From Anisodus tanguticus (Eukaryota > Streptophyta > Magnoliopsida > Solanales > Solanaceae), in contig CM067544.1 in assembly GCA_034509755.1 (NCBI GenBank), positions 11,077,501 to 11,141,500 on the forward strand: DNA of 64,000 bases, given 5' to 3'. Both the position numbers and the translations under genes were made by a program. The first letter of the stretch is position 1. Each line of letters begins with the position of its first letter. Under the pieces are notes generated by a model that had not been told where the DNA came from, ran no database searches, and was given only the letters and a program-made list of their open reading frames with translations. Shown piece by piece: positions 1-12,505 of this stretch.

Positions 1-92
1 AGAAAGAAAAAAAGATGTTCAGCTTTTTTGTCTGCCTCTCAAATCTATCTGACCTTCAATCCATCTTTGTCCAGCCAGCTCATAACAAAATA

Positions 93-308
93 TTAGACCA
101 ATCTCAGGGCTGACACAACCGAATCCGAAAGCTCGAAGAGCTTCTCTTCATTCGCTTCGCGGGAGCCGCACAACACATAGCTGGAAGTCAGAGGGCCCTT
201 CGTTTGGAACTGCCCTTTTCCTTTCCAAAGTGGAATTCCTCCTTGCTTTCCCCTTTGACCTGTGCCAAACTCCACTTTTGATGTTGCCAGGTGTAATGAT
301 TCATTCAA
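93..308 (-). other. Weak candidate for a terminal coding exon at the window edge
   Basis: An open frame on the - strand continues upstream to about 326 and reads ENWDKR..., then a Gly/Lys-rich stretch with KVEFGTGQRGKQGG and IPLWKGKGQF, ending ...VVSALRLV. The composition is protein-like, but there is no ATG and no convincing upstream exon. On the + strand the same interval carries strong splice-like signals (TTGCCAG/GTGTAATG near 290 and TTCTCTTATAG/GACC near 428), so the true strand is uncertain. I do not recognise a family. Confidence 0.2.
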
Positions 309-890
309 TCGCTTATCCCAATTTTCTTATCTATTTGCTCCTCAGAATACATTAGTCAGAATACAGTCCAACATTTCCTTCAACAGATATATATTAAGCA
401 GCTAGCATTTGTAATGTTTCTCTTATAGGACCGTGTCAAATGGGACTCTCGGAATGGAGAGAGTAGATGAAAGGAAGTCATTTAGTTACTCTGGAAGAAG
501 AAACTTAGAATAGAGAGTAAGCTACAATATGCAAATCTTATCCTATGATACGGCTCGATACGAGCCTTCAGTGCTACTTGCCCATTCTTTCTCATTGGAG
601 AAAGAAATTATGGTCTTTGATGCAGAAAGATATCAGACAGGTCATTTTATCAGGTAATGGATACACTATAAGCATTCCTTTGGTTATGTATTATGTATAA
701 GTTTGAGATTTTACAAGAAAATGTAGGACTGTTATTTTGAAGAATTACAATTTCAGATGCAAAATGTTGCTGGAAGTTATGGTTCTAACCGTTCTATCAG
801 TATTGTGTAGTAGTAACAGTCGTGGGAATAAAAAGAAATATTTAGTTGCTCCATTCATGCACATTTTACATCTTAATGTATGTGTTCTTA
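309..890. other. Edge sequence without an identified gene
   Basis: Contains a strong acceptor-like site at about 428 followed by a short + strand open stretch ending in TAG near 510, which may be a terminal exon of a gene outside the window. No domain is recognisable. The remainder is AT-rich. Confidence 0.3.
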
Positions 891-1057
891 TTAGTATTCG
901 CAGTATTTCTGTTGTAGTTCTTGTCCTTTAATATGCTTTTTCTTGAGAACCTCTCTACCTCCCAAGATAGGGGTAAGGTCTGCATACACTTTACCCTCCT
1001 CTACCCTCCCCAGACCCCACTTGTGGGATTACACAGGGTATGTTGTTCTTGTTGTTG
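891..1057 (+). mobile_element. 5'-truncated RTE-type LINE 3' end
   Basis: Carries the 3' signature GGTAAGGTCTGCATACAC, CCAGACCCCACTTGTGGG and a GTTGTT-rich tail. It is bounded by a perfect 17-bp direct repeat TAATGTATGTGTTCTTA (874-890 and 1058-1074). The long TSD and extreme 5' truncation are hallmarks of target-primed reverse transcription. Confidence 0.85.
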
Positions 1058-1235
1058 TAATGTATGTGTTCTTACTAAATTGTAAAAGGAACAGATCTGC
1101 TGAAAGATATAAGAGTTCATTCCATAAAATTTGTGTCACATTGAGGAAAGTTAACACCATTTGTGAAGACAAAAAAAAGTAGGATTATTATTTAAGAATC
1201 ACGATTTCTGGTGAAAAATATTATAAATAACTTTT

Positions 1236-1337
1236 TATTACCCCCTCCATACCATTTAATGTAACAAGGTCTGCGTACACACCCACTTGTGGGATTACAC
1301 TGGATATGTTGTGGTGGTGGTAGTGGTGGTGGAAGTA
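1236..1337 (+). mobile_element. Second RTE-type LINE 3' end fragment
   Basis: Contains AAGGTCTGCGTACACACC, CCACTTGTGGGATTACACTGG and a TTGTGGTGGTGG tail that has become a GTG-rich repeat. No clear TSD was found. Confidence 0.65.
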
Positions 1338-2124
1338 ACTACTAAAACAGTTGTTAACAAGTTATTTTAGAGAGATAAATTTAACTTTTTGAGATTTGTA
1401 AAAGCTGTATAGAACAACATTATTAGTGTAACAGGTCAAACATTTTAGGACGTCGCAAAGGGGAAAGATTGTCATAAAATTTTGACAAATGGAGTAGTAC
1501 CTGATTATTATCTTGTTTTAATTCCTTATTCTGTATCCTAGTGTTGTCCGATGTTTCGAATTCTCCTGGTTGTTGGAAATTGCTTCTTTCTTTTGTTAAT
1601 GGTATGTTGGGTAATTGCACTTATAAATGGATGAGGTGCTATTTATAGTATATTAGCCAATAATCTGTTATATGTAACTTGTAAATTTCCTTGGTGTATT
1701 ATGCCTCTCACAGGATTGTCTTGTCATTAGAATAATATTTGCATGATGTAACCGTCATTCCACAAGTTCATAAAACCTTTTAAACAGTTTTTGAAAACCT
1801 GTGCATTTTTTAATACTGTAACAATTTTGTAATTGTCTCAAATTTTGTGTAGGGCTGATGTTGCAGTTGCTGTGTTCTACACTTGTTATTTGGTGTGCTT
1901 ATATTATCATCATATGTGGCCCTTTATTTACAACATTACTGGAGTTCCTTTCTCATTATAAGCCTTGCCATTACCCTTCCTGGGCGTTTGAGAATGTTAC
2001 GACAGGCTCATGCAAGAAAGAAAGTAAGACAGTTACCTTTGTCTATGTGAACTTCCATCTACTTACTGCAAGCAACAAACAGCGGTTTAAGTGAAAGGAT
2101 TGCCTCTTGCGCAATTCTTTGATC
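1338..2124. other. Intergenic, no gene seen
   Basis: AT-rich sequence between LINE fragments and the TRIM element. Short open frames have no recognisable features. Confidence 0.4.
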
Positions 2125-2129
2125 TTTGT

Positions 2130-2936
2130 TGTTAAGAGTCCCACATCGGAAATGGAATGAGAATTTGGACTCCTTATATGGATTTGGACAATCCTCCCCT
2201 CATAAGCTAGTTTTTGTTGGATCATTAACTTGATCCATTATGGGAGCCCAAACCCAAACCCAATCAAATTGAAGTCCAAGTCCATAATCAAGGTCCAAAA
2301 CTACAAGCTTTCTACCTAGAATCTTCTAGGGTGTGGTAATTATGCATGTGAATCATTTGGTAATTTAAAATATTGTTAGAAGGATGGAGAAGAATGAGGT
2401 GTATGCTTATTGTAATCTTTTATTAGTTTATTTGTGTGGTGTAGTATTGTTCTTAAGTAGTATAAATACCCCTTCCATTTTAGTTTAGGAATCAAGAAAA
2501 ATTAAGAGCTTCTAAGTGAGTGAAGAAACAAAGTCTTATAAGAGTGGGTTGTAGTATCTTGTTGTTGAGTGAGAGTGCTCTTGTAATATTTGTTTGAGTT
2601 TGAATAAAAGTTACTTGTGAGAGTGTTTCATTTCCAATAGCTTTTGGGATTGAGTTAGGCCAAAGATCCATTCTTTACTTTTGAGGTTGAGTTAGGCCAA
2701 AGATTCATTCTTTACATGATATCAGAGTCAGACCCATTCCAAGTCTATGTTCACTGATGTTGGGTCTCCAAATTATGTCATATAAGCTTCAGTTAACGGG
2801 GTCTGGGCGAGTGGGGGAGTGTTAAGAGTCCCACATCGGAAATGAAATGAGAATTTGGACTCCTATATGGATTTGGACAATCCTCCCTTCACAAGCTAGC
2901 TTTTGGGTGAGTTAGGCCAAAGATCCATTCTTTACA
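2130..2936 (+). mobile_element. TRIM-type LTR retroelement (first copy)
   Basis: The 5' LTR is 2130-2716 and the 3' LTR 2820-2936; both start TGTTAAGAGTCCCACATCGG and end TTCTTTACA. The internal part is only about 100 bp. It begins with TGATATCAGAGTCAGACCC, close to the initiator-Met tRNA primer site TGGTATCAGAGC, and ends in a purine-rich GCGAGTGGGGGAG tract before the 3' LTR. A perfect TSD TTTGT flanks it (2125-2129, 2937-2941). The 5' LTR is about 470 bp longer than the 3' LTR because of extra sequence between about 2210 and 2640. No coding capacity, so it depends on other elements for mobility. Confidence 0.85.
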
Positions 2937-2941
2937 TTTGT

Positions 2942-5481
2942 CACATAGGCTGACCAATCTTCTGGTGTGAAAGATGGGATGCGCCCTTCGTATTACTCTT
3001 GATGACCCATTCATTAAGAAGCATGATAAGACGATCAATTAGTTCCCTGTGAAATGAACAACCGGAGTCCAGAGCTCAAGGTTTCAGCAATTTTAATAAT
3101 ATTTGCTTTGTTGTAAACTAAGCTTGGTTGGACAAAGATGCTCAGGTCTGGATAATTTCCAACAGGTGCGCTGATTGTAGTAAACTTGAAGCGTATGTAG
3201 AGATTAACACATAGTATCTGCATGATCAGATGATAGAAGTTGAACGGCTGAAATGACTTCGTTCAGAAATATTATACTGAACCGTGTAGGAAAGTTGAGT
3301 TCTGTAAGAGAGATAGTATTTGTGTTTTCCGTTAATTAGTAATTTGTGTTTCAAATAGAAATATTCCAAAATTAGATGTTTCCGAAGGAATTTGATTGAT
3401 ATACATATACTTTCTTTTCATAGTTATATTTGTTTTGATGAAGCTATCTCTTAAATTTTAGGCTTATTAATTCAGATACATAAGCCACTAAAGTTTTGCC
3501 TCGGGTTGCTATTTTTGAGATGAACTACTTTAAAAAAGATGCACTGAATTGAAGTGAATACCAGGGAAAATTAAGCTAAATTTGACATGTAAAGGCTTCT
3601 GTGTGTGGGACCATGGAGTTGCCATTTTCTAATATGCACATCCCATACTGTGGAAATTTCTAATGAATTAAATATTAGGTATTCATCTTTTCCTGGCCTT
3701 CATTTTGGCAAATTCAGCATTCCAACATTATAGCTCGAGATATCATTGAGCTCCCTAACTATTTGAGTTATTAATATTTATACATGTATACTACTAATAG
3801 GTTTCATAACCTATAAAATTTGAGTCAAAGCTAATGAATTAGCTAATAAAGTGAACCCTCAGCTAATACGTTACATCCGCCTAGTTGGTAGATATATTAT
3901 CACAAGATTGACAAATCAGTTTTCCCAATGTTACGTTGCCATTGGATTTGGTAGGCATTTAGTTTATTTCTTCCTTTTTCGTGTTTGGTTTAATTTTTTT
4001 TGGAAGAGTGCCAAAATCCAAAGCACTTTCTTTCAAATATCAGTTCAATCTATCAAATGTCAACTCAAGGCTTTTTTTCACTTGGTAATTTGAGTGCTTT
4101 ATTGAAGCCAACCGTGCGAATCTTGCGTTTCTGTTTCTCCTTTTGAACTTTTCAGAAAATTATTCCCAAATCTTTAGCCACGTCATGGAAAACATTGAAC
4201 ATGTGCAATGCAACCTATCACAATAAACGTTATCTTTTCTTCCAAAATTAATTGAAAAACAACTATTTTTTCAAAAATAAATATTATCAAAATAGTTTTC
4301 CAAAATATAAAACCAAAAATAACTTCAAGTACTATGCATTTACGGATTCAATTGGATATGAGGGGAGCAAAAGAAGTTAACTTTACGAAGCTTCATGGAA
4401 AGGCACTTGACTAATGACGTGTTTAATCAAGCACCTAGCTCTTCCAATCGCTCTTGACAGGGGTGGAGACAATCGGTTAAGGGTGACTTCATCTAAAAAT
4501 ATATAAATCAAATATAATTTTTATTACTTATATATTAAATTTTGAACACTAAATTCAAATGGTGACCTATACTGACCATTGTATTCCTTTCATTTTCTAT
4601 AGAGTATGAATAGAAGGCCGAAATTCTCGGTCAATCAATACTCCACTAAGTTTTAAAAAACATATTATTAGCTTTTATTGTCAGGGCTTCATTGCCCATA
4701 ACTCCATCATTTAACTTTCAATAATAACTGAACACTATATTGATTAAACTGAACAGGAATTGATGTTGATTTTACCAGCATCCTAAATTTAAAGCTTATT
4801 AATAATTCTTGTAATTAATCGAGTCCTCATCCTTTAACAAATCAGTGGGTTGGAGAGTGGGACCTTAATGATGTTTGATGTAACTTTCCCGAACTTAAAG
4901 CCAGTAGCCTCTAATTATCAACCCAACCTAAGCTTAAAATGGTTCGGATATGTACCCTTTTATTTTTTCTAGTTATTTCCTTCCATCAAACTCAATCAAT
5001 TTTTGGCCATTTTTGTTTTTGCTACTTTTATAGAGGGAAGATTTACCAGAAGCAGATCCAGAAATTGAAAATTATGGGGATCTTATGACAATCTCAAGTT
5101 AATATACAAATAATAATTGGGTTCACAATTAAATATTTAGTTGATTTCTTAATACATATGGTTTGAAAAAAATATTGGGTTCATGTGATCCCGAAACTTG
5201 TTAGCTAGCTCTTCCACTGGATTATCATCATGTATCCTAATTTTGCCCGTGATCTATACTATTAGAAAATGATTTAATTTATTTAATTTATTACAATGTA
5301 ACGAATTTTTACAATGTTAATGTATTTTAACATGTTATAAGAAGTTAATTATCTGCTTTAAGTTATGTACTAATTCACTTACTATGGACAATTAAGTGTA
5401 GTTATTTTTCATTTTTTAAACTTTTTTTGGGGTGAAATTGCATGATAGATGCTTGCTAGCCATTTAGGTAGGTACGATAAA

Positions 5482-5563
<82 letters not shown>

Positions 5564-7822
5564 GAAGACAAAAAAAATGTTTGCTCGCCATTCATGTGTC
5601 TAAGTTGAGAACTCACGCCGGCTGCATATGCTAAAATGCTTGGCTTTATCAACTCAGTGTGACACAGTGAACCTCAAATATAGGGACATAGCTACAAACA
5701 GAGTGCCTAAGAAATCCAAAATGGCTGCTTAATCAAGTAGTAGAATTTTTGAAGGTTGATGTGGATTAATTGGTCTCAAGAACCAAGTGGAATTTATCTA
5801 GAATATGAAAAAAAAGTAGCATGGATTAGTCAGTAGTCAGTAGTCAGTAGTCAATTAGTCAATGATGGTAACAAAAAAGAAAAGTTAGGCAATGATTCGA
5901 AATGGGCACACAATGCTTGGAATTCTCTGAGCATGATGTAGGCATGTTTTACGAAACCAGGCGTGCGCAATGATTTTTAATGCCCTTTAGGTTACGGAAT
6001 TATGATTTTTATGGTCTGCACATACGTGTGGACCATTAAATCGACCTATTTTTTTCCAATTGCCCGTGACTGACTCCTCTTTTGATGGAGAGAGAGGAGA
6101 GAGAAGCATTACAAAATAATGGACAAAATCGCTAATTCTTCTTCTCTCTTGCTTTTACGCATCTATTTTTCTTTATCTACTCATGAAAGGGGGATTTGGT
6201 CTCTTTTTATGTAGCCTCGACATAGATACTTTTCAAACAGGAGTTTTGGCTTATGTTTTGAGACGAAGATTAGAGCATGTCATGGAAGCGTGTCTGCTTA
6301 CAAAAGCAATCATGAAAAGGCCTTTTTTCTAAAACTAAATTCATCGACGAGGGTTTGATATGACCCCTACCTTGTAAATTAAAATTTCTATCTCTAATTT
6401 ATTAAGTACTACAAAATAGTGTTGGTGTAGCCGATCAACAACACTAGATGCCAACGAAAGGATCGATTTCTTTAATTTCTCCTATTATAGGCAATACAAA
6501 TTTTCATGGTTGGCCATTGGTGAGGTTGTTTATTAAAGGCGTCACACGTGCATGCTATTAGCCCATGTTTGTTTTCCTATTGAGAGAATGTTATGGATTC
6601 AATTGGATTTGGCCCTTCGGGGGGCAGTGCATTGAGATACGTGTAAGAGCATTTAATAAAATCAAGATCAAATACGATAATAGTAAGACACAAAAATTAA
6701 TTTAGATTAGCAAGGATAATTGATTAGTTGTTTGAGTCATAACGCAAATTGATGAAATACTAGGCTCTCCTCTCTATTACCTTTTCGTAATATGGAGGGA
6801 TATACAACGATCATGCCTAACGTATGCTATGAAATAACCTGATAGCGCATTTATATAAGAGCAAAAGAGGGGACCTAGATGTATTAATGAAACTTTGTAC
6901 TCTCTCATTACGGATGTCATCGGATTGAGCTTATACTTACCACCACATGCACTAGATACACATAAAGTGCACGGTCATTAATCAATTATCACACTTACAA
7001 TTGGATGTACGATTGGACTCTCGACCAAATCCGAATTATTTAAAATATAAATACAAAATTTAATAATGTAAGTTCATTTTTCATTCCATGCTTGGATGTG
7101 ATGTTCAACCCTCTAAGGGGGTGGCGTACTGAAAATGGTTAGACGTACGTGATCAGTCATTGTTGGAGTCGCATATTGAACCATGCAATTAATACCCAAA
7201 CCCCCTAACAGAAATAGGAAGGTCACTGTTTCCCTCTAAGGGGTCACACATATAGCTCATTTGGTGCACCAAATGCATGCACAGAGAGGGAGCCTATGCA
7301 CGGGCTTATCTAGCCCTTAAGATATGAGTTCACGTAAATTTAATTACTTTTGTTTTTATCATATATTTTTGTTAGGAAATTCACAAAATACTTATACATA
7401 TTTAATGGAGTATTCAATTATTATTTTATGTTACTTGAGATTATCATATGCATTCATAAACTTCAAAATTTGGATTTACTCTCCTATGCATAACATGAAC
7501 CATGCAATGCATGCTCCCTTAACAAAAAGAGGGACTTAGACGTGGGTTGCTGCTTATAATTGTCAAAGTCTTGCCCAGGCTTGCAAGATTCAAAAAATAA
7601 TATTGTGGAATACATGCCTCGAATTCAAACACATATGTTAATTCATTAGCAAGTGCACTAGTACGTACTATCAATTTTCAGTAGTGATATTTGACTTACT
7701 TTTTAATGAACTATGCGTCACACAACTTCAAAACCATCCTCTTGTTACTAGTTGGCTGTTCAAGTGCTATCCTATCAATGCATACAAATAAGTATTCCTT
7801 TTCGATTTATATAAAACAAAGG
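2942..7822. other. AT-rich intergenic region
   Basis: No gene-like frame, RNA gene or clear terminal repeats could be supported. It contains an (AT)n tract, a short AGTCAGT tandem near 5828-5860, and several GGGG/TAAGGGG-containing segments around 7090-7320 that may be old repeat debris. Confidence 0.5.
5487..5559. repeat. (AT)n microsatellite
   Basis: Uninterrupted AT dinucleotide run of about 73 bp. It generates a spurious Tyr-Ile repeat open frame on the - strand. Confidence 0.95.
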
Positions 7823-8021
7823 TGTAGAATCGTGTAATTCTCCCTCCCGGGAGGCTTCTCATTAATGCAATATATGTGTGTGTGTTTACAATTACAAACC
7901 TAATTGTATGAGAATATCTAGTTTACATAATTACATCAAAGTAATAATTATAAAATATATGGAGAATATTAATATATCCTCTATCACACCACCGCAGTCG
8001 GAGCGGGAGAAGGCCGGACGC

Positions 8022-8825
8022 TTAGACTGGATCTGAAGTCAAGGAACAGCTGCCGAGGAAGTCCCTTAGTAAATATATATGCGTATTGATAGGGAAATGG
8101 AACATGAACACCCGAACATGACCCATGACAATTTTCTTATGAACAAAATGAATATCTATCTCAATACATTTGGTTCGCGGATGTTGAACTGGGTTATGAG
8201 ACAAGTAGACAGCAGATACGTTATCACAATTGATAATAGATGCCTTACGTAAGGGACAATGAAGCTCTAGAAGGAGGTTTCTGAACCAACAAGTTTCGGC
8301 AACAACGTTCGCAACGCCTCTATATTCTGCTTCTGCACTCGAATGTGAAAACGTGGCTTGCCATTTTTCAGACCACGAAATGAGGTTATCATCCAAAAAC
8401 ACACAATAGCCGAAAGAAGATCTATGTGTGTCAGAACAGCCACCCCAATCGGCGTCCGTGTATGATATCAGCATGGTCGGTGTAGATGGATAAAGATGTA
8501 ATCTATAGTCAAGGGTACCATTAATGTATCGAATGATACGTTTAAGAGCGGTAAAGTGAGGCCCCCTAGGAGCATGCATGAACAAGCACACATGTTGAAC
8601 AACATAAGCAATATCGGGCCTAGTGAAGGTAAGATACTGAAGTGCACCAACGAGACTTCTATAAAGAGAAGGATCACACACCGAGTCACCATTATTGGAG
8701 CTGAGCTTCGACTTCGAGTCGACTGGAGTAGGCATGATCTTGCAGTTTGCAATTTTAGCACTGTAAACAATCTCTTCGGCATACTTACGTTGACACATGA
8801 ACATTGCATTCTCTGATCTGGTCAC
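8022..8825 (-). pseudogene. Copia element 1 RT end and RNase H
   Basis: A 267-codon frame. It contains the RT connection region (QRKYAEEIVYSAKI, TPVDSKSKLS, SLYRSLVGALQYLTFTRPD), then RNase H with YTDADWGGC, SSAEAEYRGVA, INCDNVSAVYLSHNP and IEIDIHFVHKK. The upstream catalytic YxDD box lies in a separate broken frame (about 8940). RNase H itself looks well preserved; the polyprotein as a whole is not. Confidence 0.75.
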
Positions 8826-9076
8826 GAAAATCCCTAAGAAATAACTTTACTTACCCAAGTCCATCATGTCAAATTCTGATTTGAGCAAGGTAATGATCTA
8901 ATTTTTCAGCACATTAGATGAGGCAGTCAGGACAACGTCATCCACATAGAGCAAAAGGTATGCAGTGTCATTACCTCGATGAAAAATAAAAAGTGAATTA
9001 TCACTTTTGCTGCACACGAACCCAATCTACATGATGTATGTGGAACATAGCTCATACCAAGCCCGGGGGACTTGTT

Positions 9077-10037
9077 TCAAGCCATAAAGTGACTTTCGAA
9101 TATGGCAGACACACTGAGGAGCCAAGGGATGCACAAAGCCAGGTTGTTGATGTATATAAAGGTTTTTTTTTTCAAATCCCCATATAAGAACACATTTTTC
9201 ACATCAAGTTGATGAATCGTCCATTTCTTCCCTATAGTAACGCTCAGAACAATACGAATGGTGGTAGGTTTAACAACTAGACTGAAGGTCTCCCCACAAT
9301 CAACTCCCTCTTGTTGCCCCGTGCCATTTGCCATAAGTCTCGCCTTATGGCGTTCAAACTCACCATTATCTCTGAATTTGTGATGATATAGCCACATACA
9401 CCTAATCACATCCACCCCGTCTGGTTTCGAGACAAGATCCCAAGTATACTCTGTATTGAGCGCATCAAATTCCTCACACATGGTCGCATTTCAATTTGGG
9501 TCAAACTTGGCTAATTTTGTATGTTTTAGGTAGATGCGAGATAGTTTGAGTGGATGGGTTAAAGTGGACTTTCAGTTTGAAAATCTCATGTTGGACACGG
9601 GTTTTCATGTGGTGTGTATGAATAGGGATCGGTGGCAGTGGACTATGGGGCAGTGACGGGGGCATGGGGATGGTCGACGGGGGCAGTGGGTTAGGCGATG
9701 GGTTCAGGGGGTTGTGGGGCAGTGGGTTGGTGATGGGGGCAGTGGGTTGGTGATGGGGGCAGTGGGCAGTGGGGTGGTCGACGGGGGCAGGGGTGGTAAA
9801 TGGGAAAGTTGACAGGGGAATTAAGCATTGAGCCAGACTACTAGCTCCATGTATTGCATTTCGAATGAGAGGGGAAGTGTCCGAATCGTTAAGGAAGTCG
9901 TAGTCAGTGGCTTGAAATTTTCGGACGTTTGCAAATGGGAAAACCTTCTCCTCGAATGTGACATGGCGAGAGACTAGGATTTTATTTGTGGACAAATCAC
10001 AGCATAAGTACCCCCTATGATTTGATGGGAAACCCAA
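9077..10037 (-). pseudogene. Copia element 1 integrase tail and RT start
   Basis: The frame at 10037-9501 begins MGFPSNHRGYLCC (integrase C-terminal) and runs into a proline-rich linker encoded by a CCCCCATCACCAACCCACTG-like tandem (about 9700-9790). The frame at 9481-9077 has the RT entry region: ELVSKPDG-type start, RCMWLYHHKF, ETFSLVVKPTTIRIVLS, HQLDVKNVFLYGD with the first catalytic Asp. A frameshift and an in-frame stop follow. Confidence 0.7.
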
Positions 10038-10200
10038 GAAAATGCAAGGATTGGTCCGATGTGCTAATTTGTGAGGGGCTGTGGAGGCGAAATTCGGGTA
10101 TTATAGACAACCAAAAATCCAAAGTTGACTATAAGAAAGGAGTCGACATGAGAGAATTTCGGTTGGAGTTTTATTTTGAAAAGTTCGCATTGGTAATATG

Positions 10201-11150
10201 TTAAGAAGGTAAGCTGTCATGTGCAATACGTAGACCCAAAAAAAGAGGGGATGGAAGCATGAAAGAGCATAGTACGGATCGTATTGTTGATGGTGCGTAT
10301 GATTCTTTCGGCTTTATCATTTTGAGGTGATGTATGGGGGCAAGAAAAGCGAAACACCATGCCATTGTCCGCACAAAATTTACGAAAGAGGAAATTGTCA
10401 AACTCACGACCATTATCACATTGAAACATTTTGATGTCTTCTCAAAATGGGTTTTAACATATGCTTGAAATTCAAGAAAAATTGAGTAAACTTGGGACTT
10501 ATATTTTAGAGGATAAACCCAAAGAAAATGAGAGAAATCATCCAAAAATACCAAATAATATTTGTGACCCAGTTTGCTAGTAATAGGAAAGGTCCGTAAA
10601 TCCGCATGAATAATATCAAAAGGAGAAAAAGTAGCAGGCGTGGGTAAATTTCTCTTTATTACATTGAATGAAATTCTGACTTCTTAAAAAATTTAAAACT
10701 AGTGCTCCCGGGTGCCCGAGTCTACTGTGCCAAGTGGATGTAGAGATTGCAGCGAGAAAGGTTGGTGGATTTACACTTGTAGTGGAATTGGATGAGAAAG
10801 GATATAGGTCCTCCACACTATTGCATCTCATAAGAGTTGTCCCGTACATAGGTCCTTCGCAGAAAAAACTAAAGGGTCAAACTCAATAGATACAGAATTG
10901 TCATTAGCAAATTTCCTAACAGAGATTAAGTATTTACTGATGTTAGGAGCATATAGGACATTTTTTAGTGTAAAGGGAGGGCGAGGTGATTGTGTTTGAG
11001 TGGTGCCATAACCTTGGATTGGAATGCAATTTCCATTTTCGATCAAAATAAATGGAGGATTGTTCAAATTAAATAGTTGAGGGAGATTATCAGAGTCACG
11101 AGTGAGGTGGGATGTGGCACCCGTATCTATGTACCAGACGTCGTCGGGCT
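10201..11150 (-). pseudogene. Copia element 1 protease-integrase, frameshifted
   Basis: The protease motif WYIDTGATSHLT is intact near 11119-11140 but lies in a different frame from the preceding coding sequence. The integrase zinc-binding part (STWHSRLGHPG) continues to about 10680, where the second half with the paired cysteines is lost. The core follows in pieces: VFLDDFSHFLW, then CDNGREFDN and SPQNDKAER in a shifted frame. Frame changes mean no functional integrase can be made. Confidence 0.75.
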
Positions 11151-11589
11151 GCTAGAGATTTATAGTGTTGTAGGCTTGACTCAGTTCGGTAGGGGTCATA
11201 ATACCATATGCATGTTGTTTCTGTTGGGCCGTAGAGAAGTGGGCCTGGTGCTGTTAGCCCGTGTGGTGTGGGCCTGTAGGAGGGCCTAGTATGCTCGGTG
11301 TCGGACTCGTGTGTTGGGACGGTGCAGTTGGGTAAGGGCACGGGAGGAGGCCAAATTTCTGGGGGTTGGCCATGACATTGGGCTGGCCCACGGATAAAGG
11401 CACTGGTCCTGCCGTGGCTATCCACCGAAATTGGACCAGCCTCCACGACCTCATCCTCTGTCACCACGCCCATTGCCGTGGCCTCGGCCCCTGCCACCGC
11501 ATTGGCCATCGCTCTAATTTTGGTTATTCGGCGGGTGCAGCAATGGTCGGTGGTGCATCAACTACCAATGCCTTCTTATTATGTTAGTC

Positions 11590-12261
11590 TTATTTGGAAT
11601 GTCTATTCTCGTCCAATAGTAATTGTAAATGGGCCTTGTTGAAACTAGAGAAGGGATCAACCTGTTGGATCATCGTTGCAAGTGTATCGTACTCACCCTT
11701 TGGCAAACCATTAATTAGTGGTAGAACTATCTTTGTTTCTGAAATCAGATTGCCAACATTAGATAATTGGTCTGCAACTAATTTCAATTGTTTACAATAG
11801 GCGGACATATTAGCAAAATTCTCAAGACGGGTGTTATTAAATTGCTCCTCCATATACACAACACGTGTGTGTTTGTTGTCTTGAAAGATTTCCTCTAGCC
11901 TTGTCCATAATTCGTGAGCCGAAGCACCTGCCTTCATAATAGTATGAAGTAAATCCTTGGATATGGTGTCATATATCCATTGTTTGACGATTACATCTAG
12001 CCGCTTCCACGTCAGGTTGTCGACGTCGGGTGGACGAGGCGTGGTGACATCGATGTGATAAAGGACATTGTATGCACAAACATGTATTTGAAATAATTCA
12101 ACCCACGACGAGTATTGTCCATCCTCTTGATCAAGAACCAAAGGAATAAAGTTCTTGATATTTGTTACTGCAAAGGCTGTATGAAAGGTGTTAGGAGAAG
12201 ATGAGGGAGGATGAAGATGTGTGACGTCGTGGGTGGAGGAGGAACATTCGGGAGAAGCCAT
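11590..12261 (-). CDS. Copia element 1 gag fragment
   Basis: A 223-codon frame starting MASPECSSS. It has the copia gag pattern: NIKNFIPLVLDQEDGQYSSW near the N-terminus, then ..VKQWIYDTISKDLL.., LEEIFQDNK, and MSAYCKQLKLVADQL. It matches the UBN2/gag-type domain of plant copia elements by pattern. Capsid-like protein that would package element RNA. No CCHC zinc knuckle is visible before the frame closes. Same layout as the gags of elements 2, 3 and 4. Confidence 0.75.
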   Translation of the reverse strand: MASPECSSSTHDVTHLHPPSSSPNTFHTAFAVTNIKNFIPLVLDQEDGQYSSWVELFQIHVCAYNVLYHIDVTTPRPPDVDNLTWKRLDVIVKQWIYDTISKDLLHTIMKAGASAHELWTRLEEIFQDNKHTRVVYMEEQFNNTRLENFANMSAYCKQLKLVADQLSNVGNLISETKIVLPLINGLPKGEYDTLATMIQQVDPFSSFNKAHLQLLLDENRHSK

Positions 12262-12505
12262 GAAAAGTGATTGTTCGACGTTGCAAAAAGAAGGGGGCGC
12301 CGGTTCGCCGGTTTCTTTTAGGGTAGGAGTGGGATTAGAGTTTGACTTATGATACCATGTAGAATTGTGTAATTCTCCCTCCCTTGAAGACTTCTCATTA
12401 ATGTAATATATATATATATGTGTTTACAATTACAAACTTAATTATATGAGAATATCTAATTTATATAATTATATCAAAATAATAATTACAGAATATATGT
12501 ACAGT

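Larger units (their letters stand above)
7823..12505 (-). mobile_element. Copia element 1, decayed
   Basis: A Ty1/copia retrotransposon on the - strand in the order gag, protease, integrase, reverse transcriptase, RNase H. The LTRs both start (in + orientation) TGTAGAAT.GTGTAATTCTCC: 7823-7988 and 12358 to about 12505. The primer-binding site, read on the - strand next to the right LTR, is TGGTATCATAAGTC, matching the initiator-Met type. The outer end of the right LTR diverges from the left after GAATATATG, so no TSD could be identified. Several frameshifts break the polyprotein. Confidence 0.85.

Noticed and set aside
5464..5652. Frame with a Tyr-Ile repeat
   Set aside because: Produced by translation of the (AT)n microsatellite.
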